A program made the translations under genes and the position numbers. From assembly GCF_900129035.1 (NCBI RefSeq), contig NZ_FQTW01000006.1, positions 62,001-126,000 on the forward strand: a stretch of 64,000 nt of DNA, in the 5' to 3' direction. The stretch is from Psychroflexus salarius (GTDB lineage Bacteria > Bacteroidota > Bacteroidia > Flavobacteriales > Flavobacteriaceae). Numbering within the stretch: the stretch's first letter is position 1; each line of letters opens with the position of its first letter. Under the pieces are notes generated by a model. It saw only the letters and a program-made list of their open reading frames with translations, searched no databases and was not told the DNA's origin. This document shows, piece after piece, positions 16,792 to 28,000 of the stretch.

Positions 16792-18612
16792 ATGTCAGTA
16801 GCTTTAGAACATAATGCAGAAAACCATGCTCATGAGCACCACGATCATAAGCAAACTTTTATAGAGAAATACATTTTCAGTACCGATCATAAAATGATTT
16901 CTAAACAGTATTTAATTACTGGTCTAATTATGGGGATTGTTGGGATTGCTATGTCTATTTTATTTAGACTGCAATTAGCTTGGCCAGGTGAATCTTTTTG
17001 GATATTTGATGCCCTGCTTGGAAAATTTGGAAAAGATGGAGTGATGGACCCAAGTATTTACTTGGCTCTTGTTACAATTCACGGTACAATAATGGTGTTT
17101 TTTGTGTTAACAGCAGGTCTAAGCGGTACTTTTAGTAATTTATTAATTCCATTACAAATTGGTGCTAGAGATATGGCTTCAGGCTTCATGAATATGATAT
17201 CTTACTGGTTATTCTTCATCTCTAGTGTAATCATGCTGAGTTCGCTCTTTGTAGAGTCTGGACCTGCTTCTGCTGGATGGACGGTTTATCCACCATTAAG
17301 TGCGCTTCCTCAAGCTATAAGTGGTTCAGGATTAGGTATGACATTATGGTTGGTCTCAATGACGTTTTTTATTGCATCATCTCTTCTAGGATCATTAAAT
17401 TATATTGTCACTGTACTTAACTTGAGAACTAAAGGTATGTCTATGACGCGTTTACCTTTAACGGTTTGGGCATTTTTTGTAACAGCAATTATTGGCGTAG
17501 TTTCATTCCCAGTTTTATTGTCAGCGGCGCTTTTATTATTAATGGACCGTAGTTTTGGAACTTCATTCTTTCTAAGTGATATCTATATTCAAGGTGAAGT
17601 TTTAGCTTATCAAGGTGGTTCACCTGTTTTATACGAACATCTCTTTTGGTTTTTAGGTCACCCTGAAGTTTACATTGTACTTTTACCGGCACTAGGTATT
17701 ACCTCTGAAGTTATTGCAACAAATGCACGTAAGCCTATTTTTGGTTACCGCGCCATGATCGCATCTATTTTAGCCATCGCATTTCTTTCAACAGTGGTTT
17801 GGGGTCACCATATGTTTGTGTCAGGTATGAATCCATTCCTTGGTTCAGTGTTTACATTCACAACGCTATTAATCGCAATTCCTTCAGCTGTAAAGGCGTT
17901 TAATTATATTACAACACTATGGAAAGGTAATCTCCAAATGAATCCAGGCATGCTGTTTTCAATTGGTCTGGTTTCAACTTTTATTACAGGTGGATTAACT
18001 GGTATTATTTTAGGTGACAGTACGCTTGATATCAACGTACATGATACTTACTTTGTTGTCGCTCACTTTCACTTGGTAATGGGTGTCTCTGCCTTGTATG
18101 GTTTATTTGCTGGCGTTTATCACTGGTTCCCGAAAATGTTTGGAAGAATGATGAATAAAAACTTAGGTTATGTTCACTTCTGGATAACTGCTATTGGTTC
18201 TTATGGTGTATTTTTCCCAATGCATTTCATTGGAATGGCAGGCTTACCAAGACGTTATTACACAAACACAGCTTTCCCTTATTTTGATGATTTGGCTAAT
18301 GTAAATGTATTAATTACAGTATTTGCAATTATAACAGCAGCCGTTCAGTTAGTATTCCTTTACAATTTTATTTATTCGATTTTTTATGGTAAGAAAGCGA
18401 CTCAAAATCCTTGGGAATCTACTACATTAGAATGGACAACTCCGGTTAAGCATATCCACGGAAACTGGCCAGGCGAATTACCTACAGTTTACAGATGGTC
18501 TTATGATTACAGTAAGAGAAATAAAGATGACAGTGATTATGTAATTCCTGGACAAGATTATATTCCTCAAAATGTACCTGTACAAGATAATGAAGAAGAA
18601 ACAATGCATTAA
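16792..18612 (+). CDS. coxA: Cytochrome c oxidase subunit I
   Basis: The catalytic heme-copper subunit, 606 residues with twelve or more membrane helices. Recognisable ligand and channel motifs are TIHGTIMVFFV (heme a ligand His), FWFLGHPEVYIVLLP (CuB His and cross-linked Tyr), VWGHHMFVSGM (paired CuB His) and HDTYFVVAHFHLVMG (heme a3 and heme a His). The presence of GHPEVY identifies an A-type oxidase with a K channel. The N-terminus carries a short His-rich stretch (residues about 6-20). The gene ends the act-cox operon: a strong hairpin with a T-tract follows 28 bases after the stop. Confidence 0.97.
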   Translation: MSVALEHNAENHAHEHHDHKQTFIEKYIFSTDHKMISKQYLITGLIMGIVGIAMSILFRLQLAWPGESFWIFDALLGKFGKDGVMDPSIYLALVTIHGTIMVFFVLTAGLSGTFSNLLIPLQIGARDMASGFMNMISYWLFFISSVIMLSSLFVESGPASAGWTVYPPLSALPQAISGSGLGMTLWLVSMTFFIASSLLGSLNYIVTVLNLRTKGMSMTRLPLTVWAFFVTAIIGVVSFPVLLSAALLLLMDRSFGTSFFLSDIYIQGEVLAYQGGSPVLYEHLFWFLGHPEVYIVLLPALGITSEVIATNARKPIFGYRAMIASILAIAFLSTVVWGHHMFVSGMNPFLGSVFTFTTLLIAIPSAVKAFNYITTLWKGNLQMNPGMLFSIGLVSTFITGGLTGIILGDSTLDINVHDTYFVVAHFHLVMGVSALYGLFAGVYHWFPKMFGRMMNKNLGYVHFWITAIGSYGVFFPMHFIGMAGLPRRYYTNTAFPYFDDLANVNVLITVFAIITAAVQLVFLYNFIYSIFYGKKATQNPWESTTLEWTTPVKHIHGNWPGELPTVYRWSYDYSKRNKDDSDYVIPGQDYIPQNVPVQDNEEETMH

Positions 18613-18640
18613 TTACTTCTTTAACTAATAAACTAAGCTA

Positions 18641-18668
18641 AAGCCTTTCTATAACAGAAAGGCTTTTT
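18641..18668 (+). terminator. Rho-independent terminator of the act-cox operon
   Basis: A perfect 10-bp stem AAGCCTTTCT / AGAAAGGCTT with a loop of ATAAC (the arms are 18641-18650 and 18656-18665) is followed by T residues. It closes the operon just before the ruvB promoter. Confidence 0.85.
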
Positions 18669-18671
18669 CGT

Positions 18672-18679
18672 TATATTTG
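18672..18679 (+). promoter_or_regulatory. -7 promoter element of ruvB
   Basis: TATATTTG matches TAnnTTTG and ends six bases before the ruvB ATG at 18685. If used, the transcript would begin at or next to the start codon, giving a leaderless mRNA. Confidence 0.45.
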
Positions 18680-18684
18680 TGAGT

Positions 18685-19707
18685 ATGAATGAAAACCTAA
18701 ACCCAGATTCAGCTAACCAAAATCAAGAAGAAGTTGAGTTTGAACGTGCTTTGAGACCAATTAGTTTTGATGATTTTGCAGGACAATCTCATGTCTTAGA
18801 GAATCTTCAGATCTTTGTGAAAGCAGCTAACTTAAGAGGCGAAGCCTTAGATCATACCTTATTTCATGGTCCACCAGGACTTGGAAAAACAACTTTGGCC
18901 TATATTTTAGCAAACGAATTAGATGCCAACATAAAAATCACTTCTGGACCTGTTATAGATAAACCAGGAGATTTGGCGGGTTTACTTACAAATTTAGAAC
19001 CACGAGATGTGCTATTTATCGATGAAATTCACCGATTGAGCTCGGTTGTTGAAGAATACTTATATTCAGCGATGGAGGATTACAAAATTGATATCATGAT
19101 TGAGTCTGGACCAAATGCAAGAAGCGTAGAAATCAATCTCAATCCTTTCACCTTAATCGGGGCAACAACTCGCTCTGGACTATTAACTTCACCAATGCGT
19201 GCTAGATTTGGCATTTCAAATCGTTTAGAATATTACACAACTGAATTATTGAGTGACATTATATTAAGAAGTGCTTATATTTTAGGAGTAAAAATCTCAC
19301 AAGAAGCAGCCATAGAAATTGCTTCAAGAAGTCGTGGTACGCCTAGAATTGCAAACGCTTTATTAAGGCGGGTAAGAGATTTTGCTCAAATTAAAGGCAA
19401 TGGAAAAATTGATATCGAAATATCAAAATATAGCCTAAAAGCGCTAAACGTAGATGATCACGGTCTAGATGATATGGATAATAAAATTTTAAACACAATC
19501 ATCAATAAATTTAAAGGTGGCCCAGTTGGCTTAAATACTTTATCAACAGCGGTTGGAGAAAATGCAGAAACAATAGAAGAAGTCTATGAACCTTTTTTAA
19601 TTCAGAAAGGCTTTATACACAGAACACCACGTGGACGTGAAGTGACAGAATTGGCCTACAAACATTTAAACAAAATAAAACCTTCAGAACAAGGCGGATT
19701 ATTTTAA
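18685..19707 (+). CDS. ruvB: Holliday junction branch migration helicase RuvB
   Basis: RuvB is the AAA+ hexameric motor that, with RuvA, drives branch migration of Holliday junctions. The 340-residue length is standard. It shows the Walker A loop [12 protein letters not shown], Walker [10 protein letters not shown], sensor region [21 protein letters not shown] with the arginine finger, and the C-terminal winged helix ending [17 protein letters not shown]. The ATG at 18685 is preferred; the GTG at 18679 two codons upstream overlaps the -7 promoter box. RuvA is encoded about 4.7 kb downstream, so the two partners are near but not in one operon. Confidence 0.97.
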   Translation: MNENLNPDSANQNQEEVEFERALRPISFDDFAGQSHVLENLQIFVKAANLRGEALDHTLFHGPPGLGKTTLAYILANELDANIKITSGPVIDKPGDLAGLLTNLEPRDVLFIDEIHRLSSVVEEYLYSAMEDYKIDIMIESGPNARSVEINLNPFTLIGATTRSGLLTSPMRARFGISNRLEYYTTELLSDIILRSAYILGVKISQEAAIEIASRSRGTPRIANALLRRVRDFAQIKGNGKIDIEISKYSLKALNVDDHGLDDMDNKILNTIINKFKGGPVGLNTLSTAVGENAETIEEVYEPFLIQKGFIHRTPRGREVTELAYKHLNKIKPSEQGGLF

Positions 19708-19718
19708 ACATTAATTAT

Positions 19719-21038
19719 ATGAAGGCATTGCCTAAAGTTTCAAGTATAGAATTCTTAAAACATTCAGCACAAATCCTGAAAAACCCACTTCCGTTTCATG
19801 AAAAAAATTTCAAAAAGCTTGGGGATACCTTTCAGCTTGAATTAGGCTTTGGAAAATATGTGGTGTTTTCTAAAAGCCATGAATTAGCGCTTGAGGCACT
19901 TCAGAAAAATCAAAAAAACTTCAAAAAGTCCAAAATTCAAACTGAAGATTTAGTTAAATATGTTGGCAAAGGTCTTTTAACTGCAGAAGATGAAGACTGG
20001 AAAACACAACGTCAACTTTTGCAACCAACATTTTATAAAAAAAATATCGAAGGTCTTTTAGAAATTATGGAATCAACCATAAAAGATGAAGTCGATAAAA
20101 TTAAACCAAATACTGAAGTTGATGCCTTCCCGATATTCAATGACCTCGCATTTAAAGTTGTAGCACGGGCATTATTTAGCGACGCTATAACTTCAACTGA
20201 AATTACACGCCTGCAACACATTACTGAAGAAACCCAACAGATGCTTGTCAGAGAACTTAGGCAACCTTATAAAAAATGGTGGTTTAGGTTAAGCGGAATT
20301 TTAAAAGAAAAGCTTAAACTCACAGCTGAAGCCAAATCAATTATCACAACAATTATTCAAAAAAGACGTCAGTCAGAAGAACAACCTGATGACTTATTGA
20401 ACCTCTTAATGCATTCTACCTACGAAGACGGCTCATTTATGACTGAAGAAAAGTTGCTAGATGAAATTTTAATTTTATTCATCGCTGGCCACGAAACTAC
20501 TTCAAACGCCTTATGCTTTACAACGCAGCTTTTAGCGCAAAACCCAGCTAAACAACAAAAGCTAGAACAGCAAGTAGCAGAGCATTCAAACAACACCAAC
20601 TTAATAGATCGCTTAAAACACAACACTTATGCTAATTTGGTTATTGAAGAATCTATGCGATTATTTCCACCGGTGTATTTTATAGATCGCGTTAATAAAT
20701 CTGAAGTTATTCACGACAATTATATCATCCCACAAGAAACTGATTTATTATTTTCAATCTACGAAATTCATAGAAACCCTAAGCTCTGGAATAATCCTAA
20801 ATCCTTCATTCCTGAACGTTTTGAAGATGCTAAACGCTATTCTAAACATTATTTCCCATTTGGAGCAGGTCCACGAAAATGTATTGGTAATATGTTTGCC
20901 ATGTACGAAATGAATTTGGTACTCCAGGAACTCACCAAGAAGTTTAAAATTGAAGCCACTAGGCCAGACATTGAAATTTTACCGTTAATTAGTTTAAAGC
21001 CTAAAAATGCTATTATAAAGTTTAGTTTAAAAAATTGA
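19719..21038 (+). CDS. Cytochrome P450
   Basis: A complete 439-residue P450. The I-helix oxygen-binding motif AGHETTS, the K-helix ExxR (EESMR), the PERF-like FIPERF and the heme-binding loop [15 protein letters not shown] with the thiolate Cys are all present in order. There is no N-terminal membrane anchor, so the enzyme should be soluble. The subfamily resembles the CYP102/CYP4-like fatty acid and terpenoid hydroxylases by its ExxR surroundings, but the substrate cannot be told from sequence. It begins 12 bases after ruvB, and its stop codon TGA overlaps the TTG start of queG (TTGA), so translation of queG is probably coupled to it. No dedicated ferredoxin gene is adjacent. Confidence 0.93.
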   Translation: MKALPKVSSIEFLKHSAQILKNPLPFHEKNFKKLGDTFQLELGFGKYVVFSKSHELALEALQKNQKNFKKSKIQTEDLVKYVGKGLLTAEDEDWKTQRQLLQPTFYKKNIEGLLEIMESTIKDEVDKIKPNTEVDAFPIFNDLAFKVVARALFSDAITSTEITRLQHITEETQQMLVRELRQPYKKWWFRLSGILKEKLKLTAEAKSIITTIIQKRRQSEEQPDDLLNLLMHSTYEDGSFMTEEKLLDEILILFIAGHETTSNALCFTTQLLAQNPAKQQKLEQQVAEHSNNTNLIDRLKHNTYANLVIEESMRLFPPVYFIDRVNKSEVIHDNYIIPQETDLLFSIYEIHRNPKLWNNPKSFIPERFEDAKRYSKHYFPFGAGPRKCIGNMFAMYEMNLVLQELTKKFKIEATRPDIEILPLISLKPKNAIIKFSLKN

Positions 21039-21976
21039 AAACAGCAACATCTAAACATACCCAATTCATCAAAAAAACAGCAAAAGATTTAGGCTTCATA
21101 TCCTGCGGAATTAGTCAAGCAGAATTTCTAGAAGCTGAAGCACCTCGATTAGAAAGTTGGTTAAAATCTAATGCCCATGGTCAAATGCAATACATGGAAA
21201 ATCACTTCGATAAGCGTTTAGACCCAACCAAATTAGTTGAAGGTTCTAAAAGTGTTATTTCATTATTATATAATTATTTTCCAGATAAAACCCAAAATGA
21301 GAACACCTATAAAGTCAGTAAATACGCCTACGGACAAGATTATCATCATGTAATTAAAGCCAAATTAAAAACATTTATTGACCACATTAGAAACGAAATT
21401 GGCGAAGTTTCAGGTCGTGCCTTTGTTGATTCTGCCCCAGTTTTAGAAAAAGCTTGGGCAGCCAAAAGCGGATTAGGCTGGATAGGTAAACACTCTAATT
21501 TACTAAGCAAACAGGTTGGCTCATTTTACTTTATAGCCGAATTAATTTTAGACTTAGAACTTGAAACAGACACACCTGTTACAGACCATTGTGGCTCTTG
21601 TACCAAATGCATAGATGCCTGCCCCACAAACGCCATAACGCCATATCAAGTCGATGGAAGCAAGTGCATTTCATACTTCACCATCGAGCTAAAAGATGAA
21701 ATCCCTAGAGAATTTAAAAATCAATTTGACGATTGGATGTTTGGCTGCGATATTTGTCAAGATGTTTGCCCTTGGAATAGATTCAGTAAACCACACAATG
21801 AGCCCTTATTTAATCCGCATCTAAATTTGCTAGAAAATACCAAAGAAGATTGGGAAGAAATTACCAAAGAAGTTTTTAATGAAATTTTTAGAAAATCAGC
21901 TGTAAAACGCACCAAGTTTGAAGGTTTAAAAAGAAACATCAACCACATCAAACAAAACAGCAACCCGAATAGTTGA
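21035..21976 (+). CDS. queG: Epoxyqueuosine reductase
   Basis: QueG reduces epoxyqueuosine to queuosine in the anticodon of GUN tRNAs, using cobalamin and two iron-sulfur clusters. The 313-residue protein has the two ferredoxin-type signatures [16 protein letters not shown] and [11 protein letters not shown] in the C-terminal half, and family motifs [27 protein letters not shown] in the corrinoid-binding half. The start is a TTG that overlaps the P450 stop; the next in-frame ATG is more than 45 codons in and would remove conserved sequence ([17 protein letters not shown]). No further gene of the queuosine pathway is in the window. Confidence 0.95.
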   Translation: MKTATSKHTQFIKKTAKDLGFISCGISQAEFLEAEAPRLESWLKSNAHGQMQYMENHFDKRLDPTKLVEGSKSVISLLYNYFPDKTQNENTYKVSKYAYGQDYHHVIKAKLKTFIDHIRNEIGEVSGRAFVDSAPVLEKAWAAKSGLGWIGKHSNLLSKQVGSFYFIAELILDLELETDTPVTDHCGSCTKCIDACPTNAITPYQVDGSKCISYFTIELKDEIPREFKNQFDDWMFGCDICQDVCPWNRFSKPHNEPLFNPHLNLLENTKEDWEEITKEVFNEIFRKSAVKRTKFEGLKRNINHIKQNSNPNS

Positions 21977-22027
21977 AGTTTGCACTTTAATATTGCAATT
22001 AAAGAATCTAAAAATCAATAAAAACCC

Positions 22028-22035
22028 TAATTTTG
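22028..22035 (+). promoter_or_regulatory. -7 promoter element of maeB
   Basis: TAATTTTG fits TAnnTTTG and lies 40 bases upstream of the maeB ATG. A TTG at the expected -33 distance was not seen. Confidence 0.35.
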
Positions 22036-22075
22036 TTGTTTCAATTTTTATAGGAAACTATAAAGAATATTCCCT

Positions 22076-24361
22076 ATGAGTAAAGTCAGAAAAAGAAGAG
22101 AAGCCTTAGTTTATCACGCTAAACCAAATCCAGGTAAAATTGAAGTTGTCCCAACAAAAAAACATGCTTCACAAAGAGATTTAGGTCTCGCCTATTCGCC
22201 TGGTGTCGCAGAGCCTTGTATTGAAATCAATAAAGATAAAAATAACGCTTACAAGTATACGAATAAAGGTAATTTAGTTGCGGTTATTAGCAATGGGACT
22301 GCTGTTTTAGGTCTTGGTGATATTGGAGCTGAAGCTTCAAAACCTGTTATGGAAGGAAAAGCTTTGCTTTTTAAAATCTTTGCAGATATTGATGTATTCG
22401 ATATAGAAGTTGATGCCAAAGATCCAGAAAAATTTATTGAGACCGTTAAAAATATAGCACCAACTTTCGGCGGAATAAACCTAGAAGACATTAAAGCGCC
22501 AGAAGCCTTTGAAATTGAAAACCGCCTTAAAGACGAGCTCAATATTCCAGTCATGCATGACGACCAGCATGGCACGGCAATCATTTCTGCAGCAGCCTTA
22601 ATCAATGCGCTTGAAATTGCTAACAAAAATATTGAAGATATTAAAATTGTAGTCTCTGGCGCAGGTTCAGCAGCTATCGCTTGTACAGATTTATATGCAT
22701 TCATGGGCGCCAAAACCGAGAATATTTTCATGTTTGATATTGATGGTTTGGTTTCTGAAAATAGAACTGACCTACTGCCTAATCAAATGAAATATGCACA
22801 GAAAGACCAACATCTAAAAATGGTTGATGCCATTAAAAATGCTGACGTCTTTTTAGGGCTATCAGCTGGCGGTGTTCTTAAGCCAGAAATGCTTAAATCA
22901 ATGGCTAAAGATCCGATTGTTTTTGCCATGGCAAATCCAGAGCCAGAAATTGAATACGATTTAGCAAAATCAACTAGAGATGATGTGATCATGGCTACTG
23001 GACGCACAGATTATCCAAACCAAGTCAACAACGTCCTAGGCTTTCCTTATATTTTTAGAGGCGCACTCGATGTGCGTGCCACTAAAATAAATGAGGAAAT
23101 GAAAATGGCTGCTGTTAAAGCAATTGCTGAACTGGCCAAAAAACCCGTTCCTGAACAAGTCAATATCGCCTATTCTGAAACTCGCCTTAATTTTGGTAAA
23201 GATTATATTATCCCTAAACCATTCGACCCAAGATTAATTGGTGAAATTCCGCCAGCAGTGGCAAAAGCAGCAATTACGTCTGGTGTAGCAAAACAAGAAA
23301 TAACAGATTGGACTACTTATGAAGAAGAGCTTCTTGAACGTATGGGAAGCGAAGATAAAATTACCAGACTACTACTTAGTGGTGCCAAACGCAACCCAAA
23401 ACGTATTATCTACGCTGAAGCTGATCATCTTGACGTATTAAAAGCTGCTCAAATTGTTTATGATGAAGGCATAGGAAAACCTATTTTGCTTGGCAGAAGA
23501 GAGTTGATTTTAGAGCTGATGAATGAAATTGAGTTTGATGCCAGTAACGTTCAAATTATTGATCCTAAATCTGAAAAACAACGCCAACAAAGAGAAGAAT
23601 ATGCCGAATTACTTTGGAAAAAGAAATCGAGAAAAGGAATTACGCTCTTTGATGCAAAAAAATTAATTCGTGAACGTAATTATTTTGCTGCAATGATGCT
23701 AGAAAAAGGTGATGCTGATGCTATGTTATCAGGTTACTCTAGAGCTTATCCAGCTGTTTTAAAGCCAATTCTTGAACTTATTGGCAAAGAAAAAGGCGTT
23801 GAAAAAGTGGCAGCTACAAACCTCATGAATACAGCTAAAGGACCTATCTTCATTAGTGATACTTCAATAAATATTGAACCTTCAGCTAACGAGTTAGCTA
23901 ATATTGCTATCATGACGGCGCGTACCGTAAAAATGTTTGGTATTGAGCCTAACATGGCGCTTGTTTCATATTCTAACTTCGGCTCATCTAATCATCCAAG
24001 CGCTAAAACTGTAAAAGAAGCCATTTCAATCTTACATCAAAACCATCCTGACCTTTCGGTTGATGGAGAACTGCAAGTTGATTTTGCGCTCAATCGTAAG
24101 ATGAGAAACCAAAAGTTTCCATTTTCAAAGTTGAAAAATTTAAAAGTAAATACACTTATTTACCCAAATCTTGATGCTGCAAACGCAACTTATAAGCTTA
24201 TTAAAGAATTAAATAGTAGTGATTCTATTGGGCCAATCTTAATGGGACTCAACAAACCAGCACACATTTTTCAACTCGGTGCTAGTGTTGATGAAATGGT
24301 AAACATGTCTGCAGTAGCAATTGTAGATGCACAACGCAAAGAGAAAAAGAAAAGTCTATAA
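22076..24361 (+). CDS. maeB: NADP-dependent malic enzyme (MaeB type with phosphotransacetylase-like domain)
   Basis: The enzyme decarboxylates malate to pyruvate, making NADPH. At 761 residues it is the large MaeB form. The N-terminal catalytic half (about 1-420) has YSPGVAEPC, GLGDIGAEASKPVMEGKA, the metal-binding MHDDQHGTAIISAAAL and the Rossmann loop VVSGAGSAAIACTDL. The C-terminal half (about 430-755) is related to phosphate acetyltransferase (ADHLDVLKAAQIV, KGPIFISDTSIN, QVDFALN) and is thought to be regulatory rather than catalytic. It is preceded by its own promoter box, and the downstream ruvA has separate promoter-like boxes. Confidence 0.96.
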   Translation: MSKVRKRREALVYHAKPNPGKIEVVPTKKHASQRDLGLAYSPGVAEPCIEINKDKNNAYKYTNKGNLVAVISNGTAVLGLGDIGAEASKPVMEGKALLFKIFADIDVFDIEVDAKDPEKFIETVKNIAPTFGGINLEDIKAPEAFEIENRLKDELNIPVMHDDQHGTAIISAAALINALEIANKNIEDIKIVVSGAGSAAIACTDLYAFMGAKTENIFMFDIDGLVSENRTDLLPNQMKYAQKDQHLKMVDAIKNADVFLGLSAGGVLKPEMLKSMAKDPIVFAMANPEPEIEYDLAKSTRDDVIMATGRTDYPNQVNNVLGFPYIFRGALDVRATKINEEMKMAAVKAIAELAKKPVPEQVNIAYSETRLNFGKDYIIPKPFDPRLIGEIPPAVAKAAITSGVAKQEITDWTTYEEELLERMGSEDKITRLLLSGAKRNPKRIIYAEADHLDVLKAAQIVYDEGIGKPILLGRRELILELMNEIEFDASNVQIIDPKSEKQRQQREEYAELLWKKKSRKGITLFDAKKLIRERNYFAAMMLEKGDADAMLSGYSRAYPAVLKPILELIGKEKGVEKVAATNLMNTAKGPIFISDTSINIEPSANELANIAIMTARTVKMFGIEPNMALVSYSNFGSSNHPSAKTVKEAISILHQNHPDLSVDGELQVDFALNRKMRNQKFPFSKLKNLKVNTLIYPNLDAANATYKLIKELNSSDSIGPILMGLNKPAHIFQLGASVDEMVNMSAVAIVDAQRKEKKKSL

Positions 24362-24376
24362 AACCTGGCAAAAGAT

Positions 24377-24393
24377 TAATTTTGTTACATTTG
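24377..24393 (+). promoter_or_regulatory. Promoter-like -7 boxes of ruvA
   Basis: Two overlapping-range boxes, TAATTTTG (24377-24384) and TACATTTG (24386-24393), match TAnnTTTG 24-40 bases upstream of the ruvA start. Either could serve as the -7 element; no -33 TTG was identified with confidence. Confidence 0.4.
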
Positions 24394-24416
24394 GAAACTC
24401 TTAAAATCATCTAAAA

Positions 24417-24998
24417 ATGATTACACAAATCATTGGTAAACTTGTTGAAAAAAACCCAACACATTTAGTGATAGATTGTAATGGTGTTGGTTACGAAATC
24501 AATGTCTCGTTACATACGTTTTCACAAATTAAAGATGAAGAATTAATCAGGCTTTACACACATCTCCATGTAAAAGAAGATGCACACACACTCTATGGCT
24601 TTGCTGAAAAATCTGAGCGAGAAATTTTTAGAAAACTAATAAGTGTTAGTGGTATTGGCACTAGCACAGCAAGAATTATGCTGTCTTCTTTATCACCAAA
24701 ACAAGTCACAGAAGCTATTTTAAATGAAGATGCAGAAACTATACAAAGCGTAAAAGGAATTGGTAAAAAAACGGCACAACGTGTTATTTTAGATTTAAAA
24801 GACAAGCTTGACAAAACCGAAGAAATTGATGTTATTTCTACACCAAACCACAATAGTAACAAAAAAGAAGCGTTATCAGCATTAGAAACTTTAGGCTATA
24901 ACCGAAAGGTTTCTGAAAAAGTAGTAACTACTATTTTAGCTAATGAGCCATCATCAAGTGTAGAAGATATCATTAAACTGGCATTGAAAAAATTATAA
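24417..24998 (+). CDS. ruvA: Holliday junction branch migration protein RuvA
   Basis: RuvA binds the four-way junction and loads the RuvB motor. The 193-residue protein has the N-terminal OB fold (MITQIIGKLVEKNPTHLVIDC, GVGYEINVS, THLHVKEDAHTLYGFA), paired helix-hairpin-helix motifs (LISVSGIGTSTARIMLS and IQSVKGIGKKTAQRVILDLK), and the C-terminal RuvB-contacting domain with ALSALETLGYNRKVSEK. It is followed after only five bases by the sprA start, an arrangement conserved in Flavobacteriaceae, where sprA transcripts may begin upstream of ruvA. Confidence 0.96.
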   Translation: MITQIIGKLVEKNPTHLVIDCNGVGYEINVSLHTFSQIKDEELIRLYTHLHVKEDAHTLYGFAEKSEREIFRKLISVSGIGTSTARIMLSSLSPKQVTEAILNEDAETIQSVKGIGKKTAQRVILDLKDKLDKTEEIDVISTPNHNSNKKEALSALETLGYNRKVSEKVVTTILANEPSSSVEDIIKLALKKL

Positions 24999-25003
24999 TT
25001 CAT

Positions 25004-28000
25004 TTGAAACCAAATAAATTTCTCAACTTTAAATCTCACTATTTTCTCTTTTTTGGCTTATTTGTTTGCAGCTTAACGGTAAGCGCACAAAACAGTCAAG
25101 ATAGCACAAAAACAGGTTACGCTTTCGGTAGTATTTTTATGGAAGACCCATCAAGTATTTTGAAAAAATATACTTATGACCCCATTTTAGATAAGTACAT
25201 CTACACCGAAAAAGTTGGAGATGTTAATGTAAAGTATCCTTTAGTTTTAACGCGCAAAGAATTTGAAGACCTCTATCTTGAAGAACAACTAAAGGCTTAT
25301 TTTAAACAAAAATCTGATGCTGCTAACGGAAAAAATGACGAAGAACAAAAAAATTTAATCCCCATATTTTATGTCAACAATTCATTTTTTGAAACCATTT
25401 TTGGGGGCAACAAAATTGAAGTAATCCCACGAGGTTCTGTTGCGGTAGATTTAGGAATATTATACTCTAAACAAGACAACCCAGCCATATCACCAAGAAA
25501 CCAAAGCAACTTAACTTTCGATTTTGATCAACGTATTAGCTTTGGGATGCAAGCTTCAGTTGGTAAACGCTTAAAGGTTAATGCTGAATATGATACGCAA
25601 TCTACTTTTGATTTTCAAAATCAAATTAAGCTTGAATATACGCCTACCGAAGATGATATTATTCAAAAAATTGAAGTTGGTAATGTAAACATGCCTATTA
25701 ACAGCTCACTAATTGAAGGTGCGCAAAGTTTATTTGGTGTAAAAACTGAGCTTCAATTTGGAAAAACAACCATTACAGGTGTATTTTCAGAATTAAATTC
25801 AGAGCGGCAGAATGTTAACGTAGAAGGTGGCGCTACAGTTCGTGATTTTGACAAGTTTATTTTAGATTATGATGAGAATAGGCACTTCTTTCTATCACAA
25901 TATTTTCGTGACCAATATAACGAAGCGCTTGAAAACTACCCGTTTGTCAATAGTAAATTCCAAATTACAAGAATTCAAGTTTGGGTCACTAACCGAACTA
26001 ACAACTCTCAAACCTTTTCTAACGCTAGAAATATTGTAGCCATACAAGATATCGGTGAGTCTGAACCAGAAAATATTGGTCTTTTTATAGATAACCAAGG
26101 TAATTTAACAGGATCGCCCGTACCAAACTTTATTAATAATCCTGACGGACGACCAGATAACGCTAATAACGATTTTAATCCGCTTGGCATTAATAATGGA
26201 TCATCTTTACTAACAGAAAACATAAGAGATATTGCCACCGTTAACCAAGGTTTCGGTCAAGCTAATAGTTTTGTAAGTGAAGGACGTGACTATGCTATAC
26301 TAGAAAATGCAAGGGAATTAACACAAAATGATTTTACATTATATCCAGAATTAGGTTACATCAGTTTAAATCAGCGCTTATCTAATGATGAAATTCTTGG
26401 GGTTGCTTTCGAATATAAAACTACAGATGGTTCAGTTTTTAGGGTCGGTGAATTTGCCAATGGTGGTCCAGAAGCAACCGAAACAACCGAAAACCCGAAC
26501 ATAGAAGGTGAACAAATTCCTCAGAGCCAAAACTTAGTGGTTAAAATGCTTAAAAGTCCCATCACTAATGTTAACGAACCTGTTTGGGATTTAATGATGA
26601 AAAACTTCTATAGCCTAGGCGCTACGCAACTTGAGCAAGATGGCTTTAGATTTAATATTTTATATACAGACCCACAACCCGTAAACTTTATCACTCAAGC
26701 ACCAAACGCCAACGAAACTTTACCATTAGACGTAGAAGATCAAAATTTATTGAAGGTATTTAATTTTGACCAATTAAACGCAAATAATGACCCTATTAAT
26801 GGTGGTGATGGATTTTTCGACTTTGTTAATGGCATTACAATAGACCCACAAAACGGCTTGATTAAATTTACAAAGGTTGAACCTTTTGGTGAATATCTCT
26901 TTAATAAACTTGACAATACACCAAATACAGGTACAGAAGACTATAATGATTTAAACACCTACAACGGCAACCAAGCCAAATACGTTTTTAGAAGTTTGTA
27001 CAGAACTACAAAGACACAAGCACAACAACAAGGTGCAGATAAAAACAAGTTTCAGTTAAAAGGTCGCTACAAAGCCTCTGGTAGTGATGGCATACCCATT
27101 GGTGCTTTTAATGTTCCACGTGGTTCTGTTACAGTTACTGCTGGTGGCCGCGAACTCCAAGAAGGTGTTGATTATACCGTTAACTATGAGCTTGGTCGTG
27201 TCAACATTTTAGACGAAGCGCTTCTAGCCTCAAACACACCTATCAATATTTCAACTGAAAACAATGCTTTATTTGGCAGACAAACCAAACGTTTTACAGG
27301 TATTGATGTGCAGCATCGCTTCAACGAAGACCTTCAACTTGGTGCAACATTTTTAAATCTAAATGAACGCCCAATTACTCAAAAAGCCGATTATAATACT
27401 GAGCCCATCAATAATTCAATCTACGGCTTCAACTTTAAATATGATACTGAAGTCCCTTTTTTTACAAGGCTAGTCAATAAATTACCTAATACCGATACTG
27501 ATGTTGAATCCCGTTTTTCTTTAAGAGGTGAATTTGCTTACTTAAAACCTGGCGCCCCTAAAGGAAATGAGTTTGGTGGTGAAGCAACCACTTATGTAGA
27601 TGATTTTGAAGGTTCACAAACATCAATTTCAGTTTTAAATCCTGATTCGTGGGCGCTTTCTAGTGTTCCTGTTGGTTTTCGTGGACCAAACGATACCAGT
27701 GGAAATTACGATGTTAATGATGATATTAGCATCAATAACTACAGAGCAAAATTAAATTGGTACACCATAGATCCTATTTTTTACAGCTCCCAAAGACCTG
27801 AAGGAATTTCAGACCAAGATTTGTCTCAATACTACTCACGCCGTATTTTAATTAATGAATTATTCCCAAACACCGATTTAGTTCCTGGACAAATTCAAAC
27901 TATTTTCTCGCTTGATTTACACTACAAACCAAGCGATCGCGGAATGTACAACTATAATCCAGCGGCTTCAACCGACGGACAATTACCTGACCCATCTCAA

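Noticed and set aside
22249-23007. Long antisense frames in maeB
   Set aside because: Low-complexity Ser/Ala/Ile products typical of the reverse complement of a highly expressed gene with Gly/Ala codons; they overlap maeB completely.
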